DNA of 64,000 nucleotides from Isoetes taiwanensis (GCA_021234155.1 JAJEKV010000064.1:2108001-2172000); one strand, 5' to 3'. Shown: positions 44,661-56,508, counted from the first letter of the stretch. Made by a program: numbers and translations. Notes: a model not told the origin generated them from the sequence alone.

Positions 44661-45699
44661 ATTTCCCCGCCCTAATGCCCGCCGCTAAATTTGAACATAA
44701 AATTCAAAATTCCTTACGCCCGAAATTAACATAAAAGTCAAAATTCCTACCCAGAAATTGAAATTTGATCGCCACTGGGTCCAAATTTGAATCGCCCGCT
44801 TTTTAAAATTGTACTTTGCATTTAAAGCTCCCTTTGTCGCCTCGCCACACTTAATGCGCACTCATGCCACTCACGCCAGACGCTTTGCAGCACCCGCTTC
44901 AGCGCTTTGAACACCGTTGTCTCAAATTCGCCGCGATAAGGCGCTTTTCTTAAAGCGATAAGCGTAAACTTTGCAAGGCTTATGGTTGCCAGCGCTTTTC
45001 TTTTTGGCCACGTAAAATCCTGTGTGATTCTTTGGCTTTTTTCCTTACATAATTCTTCTTGGCGCTTTCTTCTTGGCGAATCCTTCTTTGGCGCTTTCTT
45101 GGCTTAATCCTTGGCGCTTTCTTCTTGGCTTTTTCATGGGATCACCTTTGATTTTCCCTGTTCCATCTATCGCCCGTGACATACCACTATGGATCTATCT
45201 AATATCAAGTAAGTCCACTTTTTCCTGGTATGAATTCTCGCTCTATTGTCGCCATGTGTATAGCGTGGTTCAAATGCTGATATGAATGTCGCTAGGAAAC
45301 TAAGAACCTTGGTTTCAATTGCAAAGTTGGCATGGGGTGCCCATGTTATGCATGCCCGCTCTTATTGACACATATACAAAGAATGGGAGCAAGAATGCAT
45401 AACATGGGTCCGCGGATCCCATCGAACCGAAGCTTCCGGGTCCGCGGAGGGGCGATAACATTGGTGAAGCAAGAGGGCACATTCATTCAAAGTGGCCTAA
45501 GAGGGATGTAAAACAAAATGAGTTCCCTCAAGTGAAGATACGTCTTGAGATCCCTCAATTTGCCCTCTTCGTAAGAGGATTCATCTAGTAGTCCACCATC
45601 CGTCAAGAGTCTCACGGACATCGGGTTTCATCGCTCACCGTGGGTGAACCAAGCAACACAAAGAACAAATGAAGAAGACAAGATAGTAGAGGAGATTGG

Positions 45700-48140
45700 A
45701 GGTCATGAGAATCTAGCTGCCCGCCTTGGTCTCAAAGTTGTTTAAGCCCGAAGATGAGACAGATCTACTACCCGTAATAGATCTACTAGGTTTGCCATGC
45801 TACATTCTTCATTCCTCGCATTGGATCTAAATATTCGGAGGCTAATATAGTCTTTAGTGATCCCCGTGGATGCTATAGACGATGAGTTCTTGGGTGTATC
45901 AAAGGTCGGGCTTTCAATGGGTAACATAATAGATCCAACGGGAAACCAAAATATCAGGTCATGTCATGCTTGTGCCGAGAGGCCTATAGCTAAATGCCTA
46001 GTAACTCGGGAGACCCATGATGTTTTGCATCATGATGGTAGGACAGTTTTCATAACATTTACAAGCTCGAGCTGCTCTCGAACAGATGACTTAGAAGTTG
46101 AGTGCTTGGAAGTCGATGTTGAGAAGCAATTCAAGAGGAAAAGGAAATATACATATGTGAAGAGGGTCGAGGGAACCAAAGGGGGGATAGGAAGGAGGAG
46201 AGGATGTGCGCCCAAGTCAATCAAGAGTGCTCTAAAATCAACATGCCGCAAGGGACTAATGTGTCAAAAACCCGAAGCCGAGAGCAAGTATGTGCCTTAA
46301 GAAAAGAATTTTATTCTCAATCAAGCAAAGGTTGTGGATTACGCTTTTGTTTTTGATGTGTTGAGTGTAACTTATACGGCGCTTAACCGGCGAAAGTACC
46401 GGGTCTCCGGAGTGGAGGTCACACCGCATGGCGCGTGGGTTTTAGGAGTTGCTCACCACGTTTTATAGTTGGAGGAAGAGGTTCGAGTTAGGTGGAAAAC
46501 GGGCGAAAGCATGGTAATACTGTGCTCTAAGAAGCCTAGATCCGTGACACTAGCTACGTAAAGTGTGCTTGATACCTTCATTAGTGAGAATGCGAGAGCA
46601 TTCCACATAGAAGCAAAAAGGGAAGGATGATATAAGGGAGAATGTTCGCAAACTTCCTTCCATTCTTAATAAGAAGAGCATACATAAGGAAGTGGGTGCC
46701 GTGGTGGAAGAATTGACAGAAAGAGTGTAACCTTGCCCTCTTTTACAATATTTGGAAGAAGGAGTTTCCGACGCCAAGATAGCAAAAAATACAAGATTCT
46801 CCAAGTGTAACATATGTGTAGTCATCAAGCGTAAATTGGAAAGAACAAAAGATACAAGGGAGAGGCGTAACCTTTCAATTCAACTACGGGCACATATGTT
46901 GGAACAACATTCCCAGAGGGAGTCAATATTGGCATTGGCGTGCATTATCACATCGCTCGCCGAAAGTCACCTTTGCATAATACATGATAAGATGGATCAG
47001 GTCAAAACACTCACACCAAGAAGTCACCATCTCGCAAAGTCCTGCTTTGAGAGGAGATCGCTTGAAGAGCAGCTTTGACAGAGCATTGACACATGGTCAT
47101 GGTGGACGGGCTTATGGCCATTTTCTCTTGATCTTTGGAAGGATGACTCAAACTTTCATGTTGGATCACTTTCTAGGATCCTACACTATCTTGAGTTGCC
47201 TAGGAAGAAGACAAGTGTGGTGATCGGGTGGAAGCGTAACCGTTGATTGCAAATTGATGCAAGCCCTAAAAAGATACTCCGACCACTTCAAAGATAAGCT
47301 AGCGCAGACACAAGAGAAGATGCCTTCATCTTCTATGCCAACTTAGAAGGCTTCAATCCTCTTCCTCAAATCTCTACTTACAGTTGGATAATGCATCGGG
47401 TCAAAATAAAAATAGATATGTGTTCTCCTACCTCTCTTATTTGACATGGCTTAAGGTATTCGGATGAGATTCAGGTTGGCTTCATGATGGTTGGGCATAC
47501 TCATGACGATATTGATGCATTGTTCGGGAACTTTTCGACGTTAATGAGTTCATCGGATGCTCTAACTTTGCCCTCGAAGTTGCTTTACTTGTTTAGCAAG
47601 TGCAATGCAAAGTCTCCTGCTCCATATTTTGTGGATGAAGTTCCAGATTGAAAGGCTTTGTCAAGGGATATATCCCTCGATAAAGGCCAACGCCTAACAG
47701 CCATACCGACCCATTGCTATTCCGATTTAAAATGGATGGGAAATGGCCCATTATGCAATATAAGATGCGCCAACCCATAAAGAGTGGATTCCAAAAAGGA
47801 ATAAGAATGTGGAAGGAGGATGAAAATGGTGAGCCAACGTTACCAACGGGGTGCCTAAAAATATCCCTCCAAGGAAGACATTGAAAGATCTCCCCGGCCC
47901 GCGACAAAGATCGCAAGTACATAGCATTATGGAATTCCTTCTGAAAAAATCAAGAAGATAGTGTGTTTGCAACGACAAGACAAAGCAACTATGGATTATC
48001 GAACGAGATTCTTGTGTGTTTGGAAGATGTATCTCGGATCTAACCTCAAAATGATAACTTTTGGTTGCGCGCACAAGGCAAGAACCTCTACAAGCCGCAT
48101 TTACTCCAGAGGTCGATGAAGCCACTGTGGCTTGTAAGAC
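45700..48140 (+). pseudogene. DUF7869-type transposon protein, region B copy, nearly full length but decayed
   Basis: Pieces in order: ECLEVDVEKQFKRKRKYTYV (46,100), KGGIGRRRGCAPKS with KSTCRKGLMC (46,180-46,260), VFDVLSVTYTALNRRKYRVS (46,350), FSKCNICVVIKRKLERTKDT (46,800), CIIHDKMDQVKTLTPRSH (46,975), THGHGGRAYGHFSLDLW (47,090), YSDEIQVGFMMVGHTHDDID (47,460) and SKLLYLFSKCNAKSPAPYF (47,580). The HTHDDID and DxMDQxK elements, with a Cys-rich N-terminal part, match the DUF7869 group. The Asp/His pattern would fit a metal-dependent nuclease fold, but this is inference. Many frameshifts and stops interrupt it. It is transcribed away from the ParB-like gene, mirroring region A. Confidence 0.65.
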
Positions 48141-48149
48141 CTTTGCCTA

Positions 48150-48910
48150 CGATTGTGGGCCGCCATGGGCGGCCCAGTGTTGCCTATGGATGAGTTCGAT
48201 CCTCATGCACATGTTAAAGGTATGTTTGTTTTAGTCCCGACCGAGACGATGAAACTCCAACGTGGTTGGGCTTTACGTAAGAAGATGTCATCCTAGATCC
48301 GAGTCTACCAATTATGGTCACATTTATGTATCATGGTGGATGCCTCGTTGGTCGTGACTATACAAAAGCTGCTTAACTAAACGCTGGCGACCCAATCCAT
48401 CGATCCATCAAGGTATGAGAAGTTAGATGCCATACATTATGCATGGGATGCAAATGGCAAAAAGACCAAGACCTGCTCAGATTCCAAAATACATTGTTGA
48501 CATGTGGGGACATAGCATTAGCTAAAAGCTCTCAATCTCACCATGTTCTCGATAATCATGTATGTAATTTCTTTTGCTATAATACTTAAGCATTTTGGAC
48601 AATTAATACGCTGTCGATACATCAATTAGCTTCCATTATGCTTATACTAACATTACATCTTTTATAATAGGTGTTTAATACACATCATTACATCCTGATG
48701 CACACATTATTGATGACATACATATAATTTAGATGCACATATTATTGATCTTATATTATAAAATTATATCAGATGTCCATAGAATGGTGCCCTAGATCGG
48801 ACGGTTGCGGATTTGATGGATCAACGGTGAAGATGACGTGTGCGTGTTTTCAACCAAAATTTCATCTTGATCATTGCTTCAATACGATTTGCACAATCCG
48901 ACAGTTAAAG
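48150..48910. other. Right flank of element B, no gene seen
   Basis: The last DUF7869-like residues fade near 48,150. The rest is AT-rich with no frame or repeat that I recognise. The right boundary of element B and the left boundary of the following Helitron-like element should both be here, but neither is visible by eye. Confidence 0.3.
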
Positions 48911-48911
48911 G

Positions 48912-50460
48912 GTTGAAGGGAAAAGGGAAAAGGGAAAAGAGAAGGGAAAAAAGAAAGAAAGGAAAAGAGAGGGAAAACTGAGAAAAAAGAAAAAGAAGGA
49001 AAAAGGGAAAAGGAAAATGGAAAGGGAAAGCAAAGGGGCATGGAAAAGGTAAAGGGAAGAGAAAGGGGGAAGGGGGAGAGCAAAAGGACACTGAGAAGGA
49101 AAAGGGTGAGGAAAGGTAGAAAATCAAAGGGAAAGGGAAAAGGAAAGGGAGGGGAAAAAGGGCATGGGGAAAAGAGGAAGAGAAAAGGAGGAAAAGAGAA
49201 GCGGAAAAAAGGAAGAGAGAAAGGAGGGAGGACAGGGGAAAAGGGAAATGGAAAAGAACACAGGAGCGAGGAAACATAAGGAAAAAGACTACGAGAAGAG
49301 GGAAAGGGTGGGCAAAGGGAAGGAAGAAAGGGCACTCTAAAAAGGGAAAGAGAAATAAAGGAAAGCAAAAAAAAGACATGAGAAAAAAGAAAAGGAAAAA
49401 TAAAAGAAAAAGGAGGCGGACGAGAGGGAAATGGAAGGGAAAAGGGCACGAAAAAAAAGCGAAGAGAGAAAGGGTTGGGAAAGTAGGAAAAAGGAAGGGA
49501 AAAAGGCCAAAAAAAAAAAAAGAATTCAAAAGAAAAAGGGAAAGGGAGAAAGGGAAGCAAAGGGGATGGGATGGGAGAAAAGTAAAATAAGAAAAGGTAA
49601 AAGGAAAAGGGGAATGTGAAAAGGGGAGGGGAAAAAAGGAAAGAAGAGATAGAAAAAGGGAAAAGCGAGGAAGGGGGAAATGGAAAAGGCAAACGTGAAA
49701 AAAGGGGAAAAAGCAAATAGAAAAAGGCAAAAGGGAACAAAAGGGGAGTAAAATGGGAAAATAGAAAGGGGAGGTGAACGAAAAGAAGAGCAAAATAGAA
49801 AAAGAAAAAGAGAAGGAAAAGAGGGAAAAGGAGGGGGGAGGAGGAAGAAGAGGAAAAATGTTAAGAAAGGGGAAAAGAGGATCGAAAAAAAGCATGGGAA
49901 AATAGAAGAGAAAAGGGACATGGGAAAAAAGTGAAGAGGGAAAAGGTGAGGAAAGGGGAAAAAGGAAGGAAAAATGGACATGGAAAAAGGGAAAGGGAAA
50001 GAGCAAAAAGAAAAAAAGAGTGGGAAAGGAAGGGGAAAAGGGCATAGAAAAAAGGGAAGACGGAAGGGCTGGGGAAAGGAGGAAAAATGAAGGGAAAAGG
50101 GGGAAAAAAGAAAAGGTGGGGAGAAAGAAAGGAAAAAGGGAAAGGAAAGGGGAAAGGGGGAAGAAAAACTTGGAAAAAAGGGCACGAGGAAAGGAGGAAG
50201 AGGGAATAGGGAAAAGGGAGGGGGGAAAGGGCACAGGAAAAGCGAAAAAAGGGCAACCATAAATTGGAGAAAAGGGAAGGGAAAAATAGAAAAGGAAAAA
50301 CAGGAAAGTAGAAAATAGAAAAGGGAAATGAGGAAAATAGAATAATGGAAAAAGAAAAAGGTAAAATGGAAAATATAAAAGGGGAAAAGAGGCAATGGAA
50401 AAATAGAAAAAAAAAAGTAAAGGCAAAGGGAAAGAGAAAAGGTAAGGGGAAGTGGAAAAT
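48912..50460. repeat. 1.5 kb one-strand purine tract (GGGAAAAGG repeats)
   Basis: The plus strand is almost entirely A and G, built of GGGAAAAGGG/GGAAAAGAA words with rare C or T, often in GGGCATGGAAAA or GGGCACG spacers that recur. It produces very long pseudo-frames on both strands (Phe/Pro/Leu/Ser-rich on minus, Lys/Arg/Glu/Gly-rich on plus) that are not genes. It lies just upstream of a Helitron-like 3' end. Confidence 0.95.
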
Positions 50461-50540
50461 GTGGTCAAATGCTCTTGATTATCTAATTTTAAAAGCGTGA
50501 ATCCATTTAATGATTGCTCCAGTATATCATTTACAGTTCC

Positions 50541-50575
50541 TAGCTATGCCCAGCAACGCTGGGCACCTTAACTAG
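50541..50575 (+). mobile_element. Helitron-like 3' terminus
   Basis: TAGCTATGCCCAGCAACGCT contains the perfect hairpin GCCCAGC-AAC-GCTGGGC (50548-50564). Seven bases later comes CTAG (50572-50575), followed by T. This is a textbook Helitron 3' end and the same family as the copies at 7.8 and 8.35 kb (shared TAGYTATGC...GCAACGC...GGGCAC). The element presumably includes the purine tract; its 5' TC end was not found. Confidence 0.7.
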
Positions 50576-50596
50576 TGGCATTATAGAGTCGATGAT

Positions 50597-50836
50597 TCAC
50601 TCATCATCAATCCCTGCTATTGTGATCGCATTTAGCTCGTAGGCATGGCGCTCAGGAACCCAAAGAAGATGGATCACAACACGAGTAAGGCCGGGGCAAT
50701 CACACTCACGACCTTCTACTTTGGATTGTAAGTAAGGATCCAGCTTAACACCTTTATGTATGCAGCGATTAATATCATTGTAGCTCATGGAGCAAAGAAT
50801 GGTCTCAAACTGATCTTCATAAATATTATAAGCCAT
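50597..50836 (-). CDS. Small open frame of unknown function (79 codons)
   Basis: Begins MAYNIYEDQFETILCSMSYN with a real ATG and keeps balanced amino-acid use to its stop, unlike the low-complexity frames around it. No family is recognised. It could be a fragment of a host gene next to the Helitron end or chance. Confidence is low. Confidence 0.2.
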   Translation of the reverse strand: MAYNIYEDQFETILCSMSYNDINRCIHKGVKLDPYLQSKVEGRECDCPGLTRVVIHLLWVPERHAYELNAITIAGIDDE

Positions 50837-50879
50837 GGGAGATGAATGACTTACCGAATGGAGCTGCTTTTATAGTCGT

Positions 50880-51005
50880 TGTAGAATTATTGGTATAATA
50901 CTTCAGCATTATTGGTATTATAATGAGCATTATTGGTATTATATCACAAGCATTATTGGTATTATACTTCAACATTATTGGTATTATACTTCAACATTAT
51001 TGGAT
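50880..51005. repeat. Minisatellite GCATTATTGGTATTATA
   Basis: Six imperfect copies of a 17-23 bp unit (CATTATTGGTATTATA with CTTCAA or CACAAG spacers) in tandem. Confidence 0.85.
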
Positions 51006-51019
51006 TCAGAGCTATAAAT

Positions 51020-51490
51020 TCTTTTACCTTGTTTTCACTTCTCACTTTTCACCTTGCTACTTGATCTTGATCCTTGCTTCTTGCTCCTTCATCTTCCTTG
51101 TTCCTTGATCTTCTTGCTACTTGATCTTCCTTGTTCCTTGATCTTCTTGCTACTTGATCTTCCTTGTTCATTGCTTCTTGCTACTTGATCTTGATCCTTG
51201 TTCCTTGCTACTTCATTCTCGTGCTCCTTGCTACTTGATCTTGTTCCTTGCTCTTGATCTTGCTACTTGATCTTGTTCCTTGCTACTTGATCTTGATCGG
51301 TGCTTCTTGCTCCTTGATCTTCCTTGTTCCTTGATCTTCTTGCTACTTGATCTTCCTTGTTCATTGCATCTTGCTACTTGATCTTGATCCTTGTTCCTTG
51401 CTACTTCATTCCCGTGCTCCTTGCTACTTGATCTTCTTGCTTGCTCTTGAACTTGCTACTTGCTCTCGCCTCCGTGTTCCTTGCTCCGGC
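51020..51490. repeat. Minisatellite CTTGCTACTTGATCTT
   Basis: About 450 bases of short units (CTTGCTACTTGATCTTGATC, CTTGTTCCTTGATCTT) organised into a longer repeat: the block from about 51,060 to 51,240 recurs at about 51,310-51,430. No coding frame. Confidence 0.85.
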
Positions 51491-53060
51491 TTCGGTGATC
51501 CTTGCTTGCTTTTGCAAATGATTGGACCCAATCCTCCCCGGGCTACTCCAAGGCCTGCAGCATGCCCCTGCATTCCTCAGGCGGCCCGGAATGGATGAGC
51601 TATGGGACCATTTCTTGAGTGGGAGGTTGCGCCACAAATCCCACCAAGGAGCTTACAATGGAGTTGATCAACTTCATTCGAGCGATTTGATTGTGGTCAT
51701 GAGCCACCGATGGAAATTAATCCATCCGAATGTTATAGGAGACTTGCAATGAGGGGACTTCTTGAACCCCTCCTTATCCGGACGAGATGCTACAAAGAAT
51801 TGAGGCCTCTTCTTCGTGGCCGGATATTTAGCACACTCTCTCGGATGCATACATATCGAGTTCATTCATGAAATTAACTTAGGGGGACAGATGTATGGCC
51901 TTATTAGGGTGTACTACAACGAGTACAAAGGTTTTGTGGAGTTGGGTCCGCTTCTTCTTCCGTGAGTATCATCCCGTGGAATTACTTTTTCTAATGACTA
52001 GGTACCCCATATGGTGGGAAGAATCGGGTTGGGAGGGCGTGAGCTCTTGACTCCTAACCCGACATCGTGGGGTTAGACCTCTGAGGCCAAGGGAAAGGGG
52101 AAGGGGAAGGGGTTAGGAAACGGGGAAGGTTACTAGGGACATACATAGTTCATGCCGGTCTCTATTGTGTTTGGAAGTTGGTATATGATAACCGTGTTAT
52201 TATGTTCTCTAAATATTCATGTATGTATGATAACGGCATCGCACGCGTGTATACAACCCCCAAGATAAGGTCTATGATCATGGTAATCGCATTAACGTGT
52301 ATACAACCCTAGATAAGGTCTATGATACAGGTAATCGCATGCGTGTATACAACCCCCGCATAAGGTCTATACAACCCCCATAATAAAAAAATTCCAGTTT
52401 ACTAAAAATTTTCCCATTATAATGAAATTGTGCTTCTTCACCCACAACCAGGTGGGGTTCTTGTACACAGGCCGAAATCTACAGTGTGCTAAGGAGGCTA
52501 GCTAGGAGCATCAACTACTAAGCTTTAAGTCTCTACCCCCCTTCCCAATACAATGAGTCCACAGAATTTATCCATCCATCACATCATCATAGACTAAAGA
52601 ATAAGAACTAATCTATATCATAGAGTTAGGTTCTTTAGTTAGGGTCAATCTTGGGTTCTGCTTGGCTACTAAGGGCAATTTAATAGGCTAAACCTATTGG
52701 TTCGATGGCTGGAATACGGTTTAGGCTATTAAATCGACTAAATACCTGATCCCTGGTTCACTCCTCTTGATCCGAATGCGTCCATGTCGCTGTTCTGCTT
52801 GGGGATGCGGTCGAAAGGAGAATCTGACGAGCTAGGGCGCACGGGCAGATCTTGGGAGTTGAATTTGACTCCTAAGGCGCGCAAACTGGTGCTCGGAAGG
52901 TTCGTGGATGAAAGGGGAAGAATTAGGGTTTGGTTACCTTACATAGGCTATCAGTTAGGTTTAGGGTTTCTATGACCCTTGGTCTGCCTTTAATGGTTTA
53001 AAGGTTTAAAGGGCGCCCTTGCTTGGTTACACGTCGGCGTACACGTCAATTGGAATGGCG
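51491..53060. other. Spacer with a short tandem repeat, no gene recognised
   Basis: A frame at 51522-51752 and its continuation (FFVAGYLAHSLGCIHIEFIH in another frame) looks faintly protein-like but matches nothing I know. At 52,240-52,390 a ~50 bp unit (GTGTATACAACCCC...ATAAGGTCTATGAT...GGTAATCGCAT) repeats three times. The remainder is unremarkable. Confidence 0.35.
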
Positions 53061-53067
53061 TGTACGT

Positions 53068-53122
53068 GTGACGGTGCAGTACGGTATACGTCTTGAGACC
53101 GTATATCGTACTGGAACGTCAC
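53068..53122. repeat. Hairpin with ~24 bp arms
   Basis: Left arm GTGACGGTGCAGTACGGTAT... and right arm ...ATATCGTACTGGAACGTCAC pair over about 24 bases with three or four mismatches and a loop of about six bases. GTACACGTC words just before it (53,030-53,065) also pair locally. No coding explanation. Confidence 0.6.
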
Positions 53123-55141
53123 ATTTTTCGACTGCACATAGTTTCTTCAACTTGAGGAAGTCTTCGCCTCGTGGATAGTAACATGGAAATATCCCAAAAG
53201 AATTATTCAATAAAAAAGAAGTCGTCCAGAGTGAGACAGGCATAGCTAGTCCTTGCCTGTATGACTTGCTTTGTTATTGCTATATTGATTGGTTTATGAT
53301 TATATAGCCTGGATGGCTTATATTGATATGGGACCAGTGCTAGTGGGCCCGGGGTATTGTCTTACTCTTGCCTTTTTTTTTGCAGGATGACACGGTCATG
53401 TTTGCAATTTTGGTTGGTGAAGATGCTGCTTTCGAATATGTTCCTTCATAGCTAACAGGTATAGCTAACAGCTCACACCTGCATGTGGATTTCCTTCTAC
53501 AACTTAACTGTAAATCCAAAAAGACCTATAGGCATGAGCATCCTTTGTCCTTTTCAGTTGAGCTTCATATCACCAATAAAGCTACCCATGCATTTGCCAT
53601 GTTTGCACCATGAATTTGATCATACTTTGTTGCTGTCTCTCATAGCCCAAGAAGCATGCCTGGCGGCCTGCATTCCACGTCGTTGATCTTGAATTAATCT
53701 TTAGACGTAATCTTGAACGACCCTTTGAAAAGTCACAATGCTTTTTGGCTTGTCATTTGACTATAGCAAAGGCAACTTGCTTGGCTTTTCCTTGCTCCAT
53801 CCTACATCTCGTGATTTAACCAAATGTAAGTTTGGATACTAAGCCAGCATCTCGTCTAGTTTGGAAGAGACGTAACTCATTTTGCCACATTATAATCCTC
53901 AAACTCATTCCAAATAATAAATGCCCTCCGATCAAGTTGTTCAATATTAATTGAATGCAATTGATTTAGATTTTATCGTCCATGGAGAGCAACCAATTCC
54001 AATTAAAATTCTTTCTGCACATTTAAGCAAGAATAATGAATTGTTATGATTGTTATGGTAGCTTTAGCTTCTCTATTAAAGGGTAATTTACCCTTTAAAG
54101 AAGAGGAAGGTTTTGAACGTCACGAGATATTGCTTGCTCTTGTCAACAATATATTGAAAGAGAAAGGACAAATAAAGTATGCTGAACTCTTGGGGCTTGG
54201 TTTCAGACTTGCATTTGGTTAATGTTAGAAAATGAGCGGTAATAATTTGCCTTATAACTAAAGTAAGGGCAAGCGTGCATCAATTAGAAAATGACAGGAC
54301 CATGAATGTGGAGTAGTCAGTGCTAATCTTATCACTTATTTAGTGGTCCTTAAGGTAGAGAGCAGTGTATAATAAACCTTTTTTTTTAGTAGGAAAAAAA
54401 CCTTAAGTTCACAAAACCATTAGGATTAGATTAATTTGAATCGGATTGGCCCTTCTGTTACAAAATTCAGTAGGAACTTTTCCTTTAACAAAGATTTGCA
54501 AAAGGATCACCAAAAAGTTAATTTTGAAAATAAAAAAGTTACTTTGCACTACATGCACTGTATTATGATGGAATCAAATGTTTAGGAGGTGATTGTTGAA
54601 CGTCATTTAATAATGCATGTAGGTGCATAATCATAAATATATTATTGGCATTCCCTATATCCATACGTCGCTTAATAAAAAAGTCCTACTAATGCGAAAA
54701 ATAACAGGAAAAAAATCCTAGGACTTATGGCTTCAACCAGCCCAAATCCTTATACGCCATTTTTTGGCCCGGCCGTATATCCTAGAGTATTTCATGTGGA
54801 CTGGAACTTTTTAATTTGAACTGGATTTTTTTATTCAATCCTAGGGTTTTGTTGCACACTGGTAGAGAGTTTGGTGGTGCACTTGACTTGACGAAGTCTT
54901 TGTCTCGTGGATAATAACATGGAAATATCCAAGTAGAGGATTTATTCAGTAAAAAAGAACTCTCAAAGACTCTCAAAGACTCTCTGAGAACATTCAGAGA
55001 CTATAAAACCAACTTGATTGGCTTTTCCTTGCTCGTCCTACTTGACTTGACTTGATGAAGCCTTTTTGTTGTGGATTCCTATCCACATATTCTATGCTCT
55101 AGTCTTGTAGATAGTAACATGGAAATATCCCAATTGTCTTT

Positions 55142-55299
55142 AGAAGAAGAAGAAGAAGAAGAAGAAGAAGAAGAAGAAGAAGAAGAAGAAGAAGAAGAAG
55201 AAGAAGAAGAAGAAGAAGAAGAAGAAGAAGAAGAAGAAGAAGAAGAAGAAGAAGAAGAAGAAGAAGAAGAAGAAGAAGAAGAAGAAGAAGAAGAAGAGA
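55142..55299 (+). repeat. (GAA)n microsatellite, about 52 uninterrupted units
   Basis: An uninterrupted GAA run of ~157 bases starts right after a copy of the GATATTTCC core repeat. It makes poly-Glu, poly-Ser and poly-Leu frames that are not genes. Long GAA/TTC runs can form triplexes and tend to be unstable. Confidence 0.97.
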
Positions 55300-55744
55300 T
55301 TTTAACGTCACGCCACAAGGCAGCGTGTAGAACAATTGTGGATCAAGCATGCCAGCCCATTCTGGCGGTTCTTATGGCCTGCCTTGGACTCATCTAAGAA
55401 TGGCCTCAAATCCCTTGTCTTAGATGCATATCTATATGTTAGTTGCCAAAAACCCCAACATAGACATGCCATATGCAAATTTCCTGTGTATTGTTGTTTT
55501 CGAAAAAATTCAATGAGAACAAGAACCAAATACAATGAACTACTACGTAAGAATCTCACAACAAACAATCAAGTAATGTTACACAAATTCCTTTACATAC
55601 TTGAATTCTCGCTTCCATTGCTTGTCTCAGCCCATAAATTTCTATGGCTAAAGTATGAAAGGTGAAAAATATACAAAACAAATGATGCCCTGAATTACTG
55701 CGCTGAAATTCAGCAACCTGCAAGTGGATGTCAGCTTATAAGGC

Positions 55745-56508
55745 AACTCAAGATAGTGAATTGAATGTAAGGAAATAGATTTCAGAATTTTGAATTTCAG
55801 TAATACCTCGATTGAAGAATGATAGCATGCTCTTTTGCGAAGGATCCACAGTATCCTTTGGAGGCCTTCCATGCTTGTTTTGTTCATGCAATTTGTCCTC
55901 TTGGTTTCTTTCTTTGGCACTCGATTTTTTAGCATGGCTACTACTCTTAATATGCTCCTTCATGTTTTCAACAATGTCTCCTCTTGATAGAAACAGAAGT
56001 AGGGGCCTTTGACAAAGCACATATAAGATGCAAATATCCTCTTTCTTTGCATAGCTTCCAAGAGTGTCCTTATACAACTCAAACACCACACCGGTTTGCT
56101 CGACAAAAGGTTTAACTTTTAGTTCCATGCACTCTCCAACAACTGCCCTATTTTCAGCCATAATGTGACTTGCCTCTTTATCCTTTGAGGCACTCTCCTC
56201 ACTGTCAACAGTACACGGTGAGTTTCTTCGCAAAGTCAACTTGTGCTCCTTTGATTCTTTGTGGCGAGCAGTGAAGTTGACATCATGTCATCTCCTCCTC
56301 TTCCATATCTCATTTGGCATTCAATGCACCAAATGCTAAACACTCCAACTCCATTCACATCCAATGACATGAGCTCAAACCGGTCTTTCTTACCCTGAAG
56401 AAAATCCCACGGACCTATAATGGTCATAAATATAGTTGATCCGGGTGACGTGACAAGGGCGTAATAATAAATGGATCCACTTTGAAGTTTACTTATTTCC
56501 CTGGCCAA
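55745..56508 (-). pseudogene. Protein with two BED/C2H2-like zinc fingers, frameshifted
   Basis: The minus strand reads DVNGVGVFSIWCIECQMRYG, then after a frame change VNFTARHKESKEHKLTLRRN. Together these make a C-x2-C...H-x5-H finger of the BED/hAT-associated type. A second finger-like unit follows: KKEDICILYVLCQ ... ENMKEHIKSSSHAKK (H-x5-H). It ends SQKSMLSFFNRG, a tail often seen after such fingers. Proteins of this layout are usually hAT-transposon DNA-binding parts. No hAT catalytic domain is visible downstream. The frame break between the two halves at about 56,260 implies a pseudogene. Confidence 0.45.

Noticed and set aside
48871-50468. Very long minus-strand open frames (289 and 529 codons) rich in Phe, Pro, Leu, Ser
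   Set aside because: They are produced by the purine tract; all frames on that strand stay open because stop codons need A or G on the pyrimidine strand. No domain, no sensible composition.
55071-55397. Open frame encoding poly-glutamate
   Set aside because: Pure translation of the GAA microsatellite with short chance flanks.
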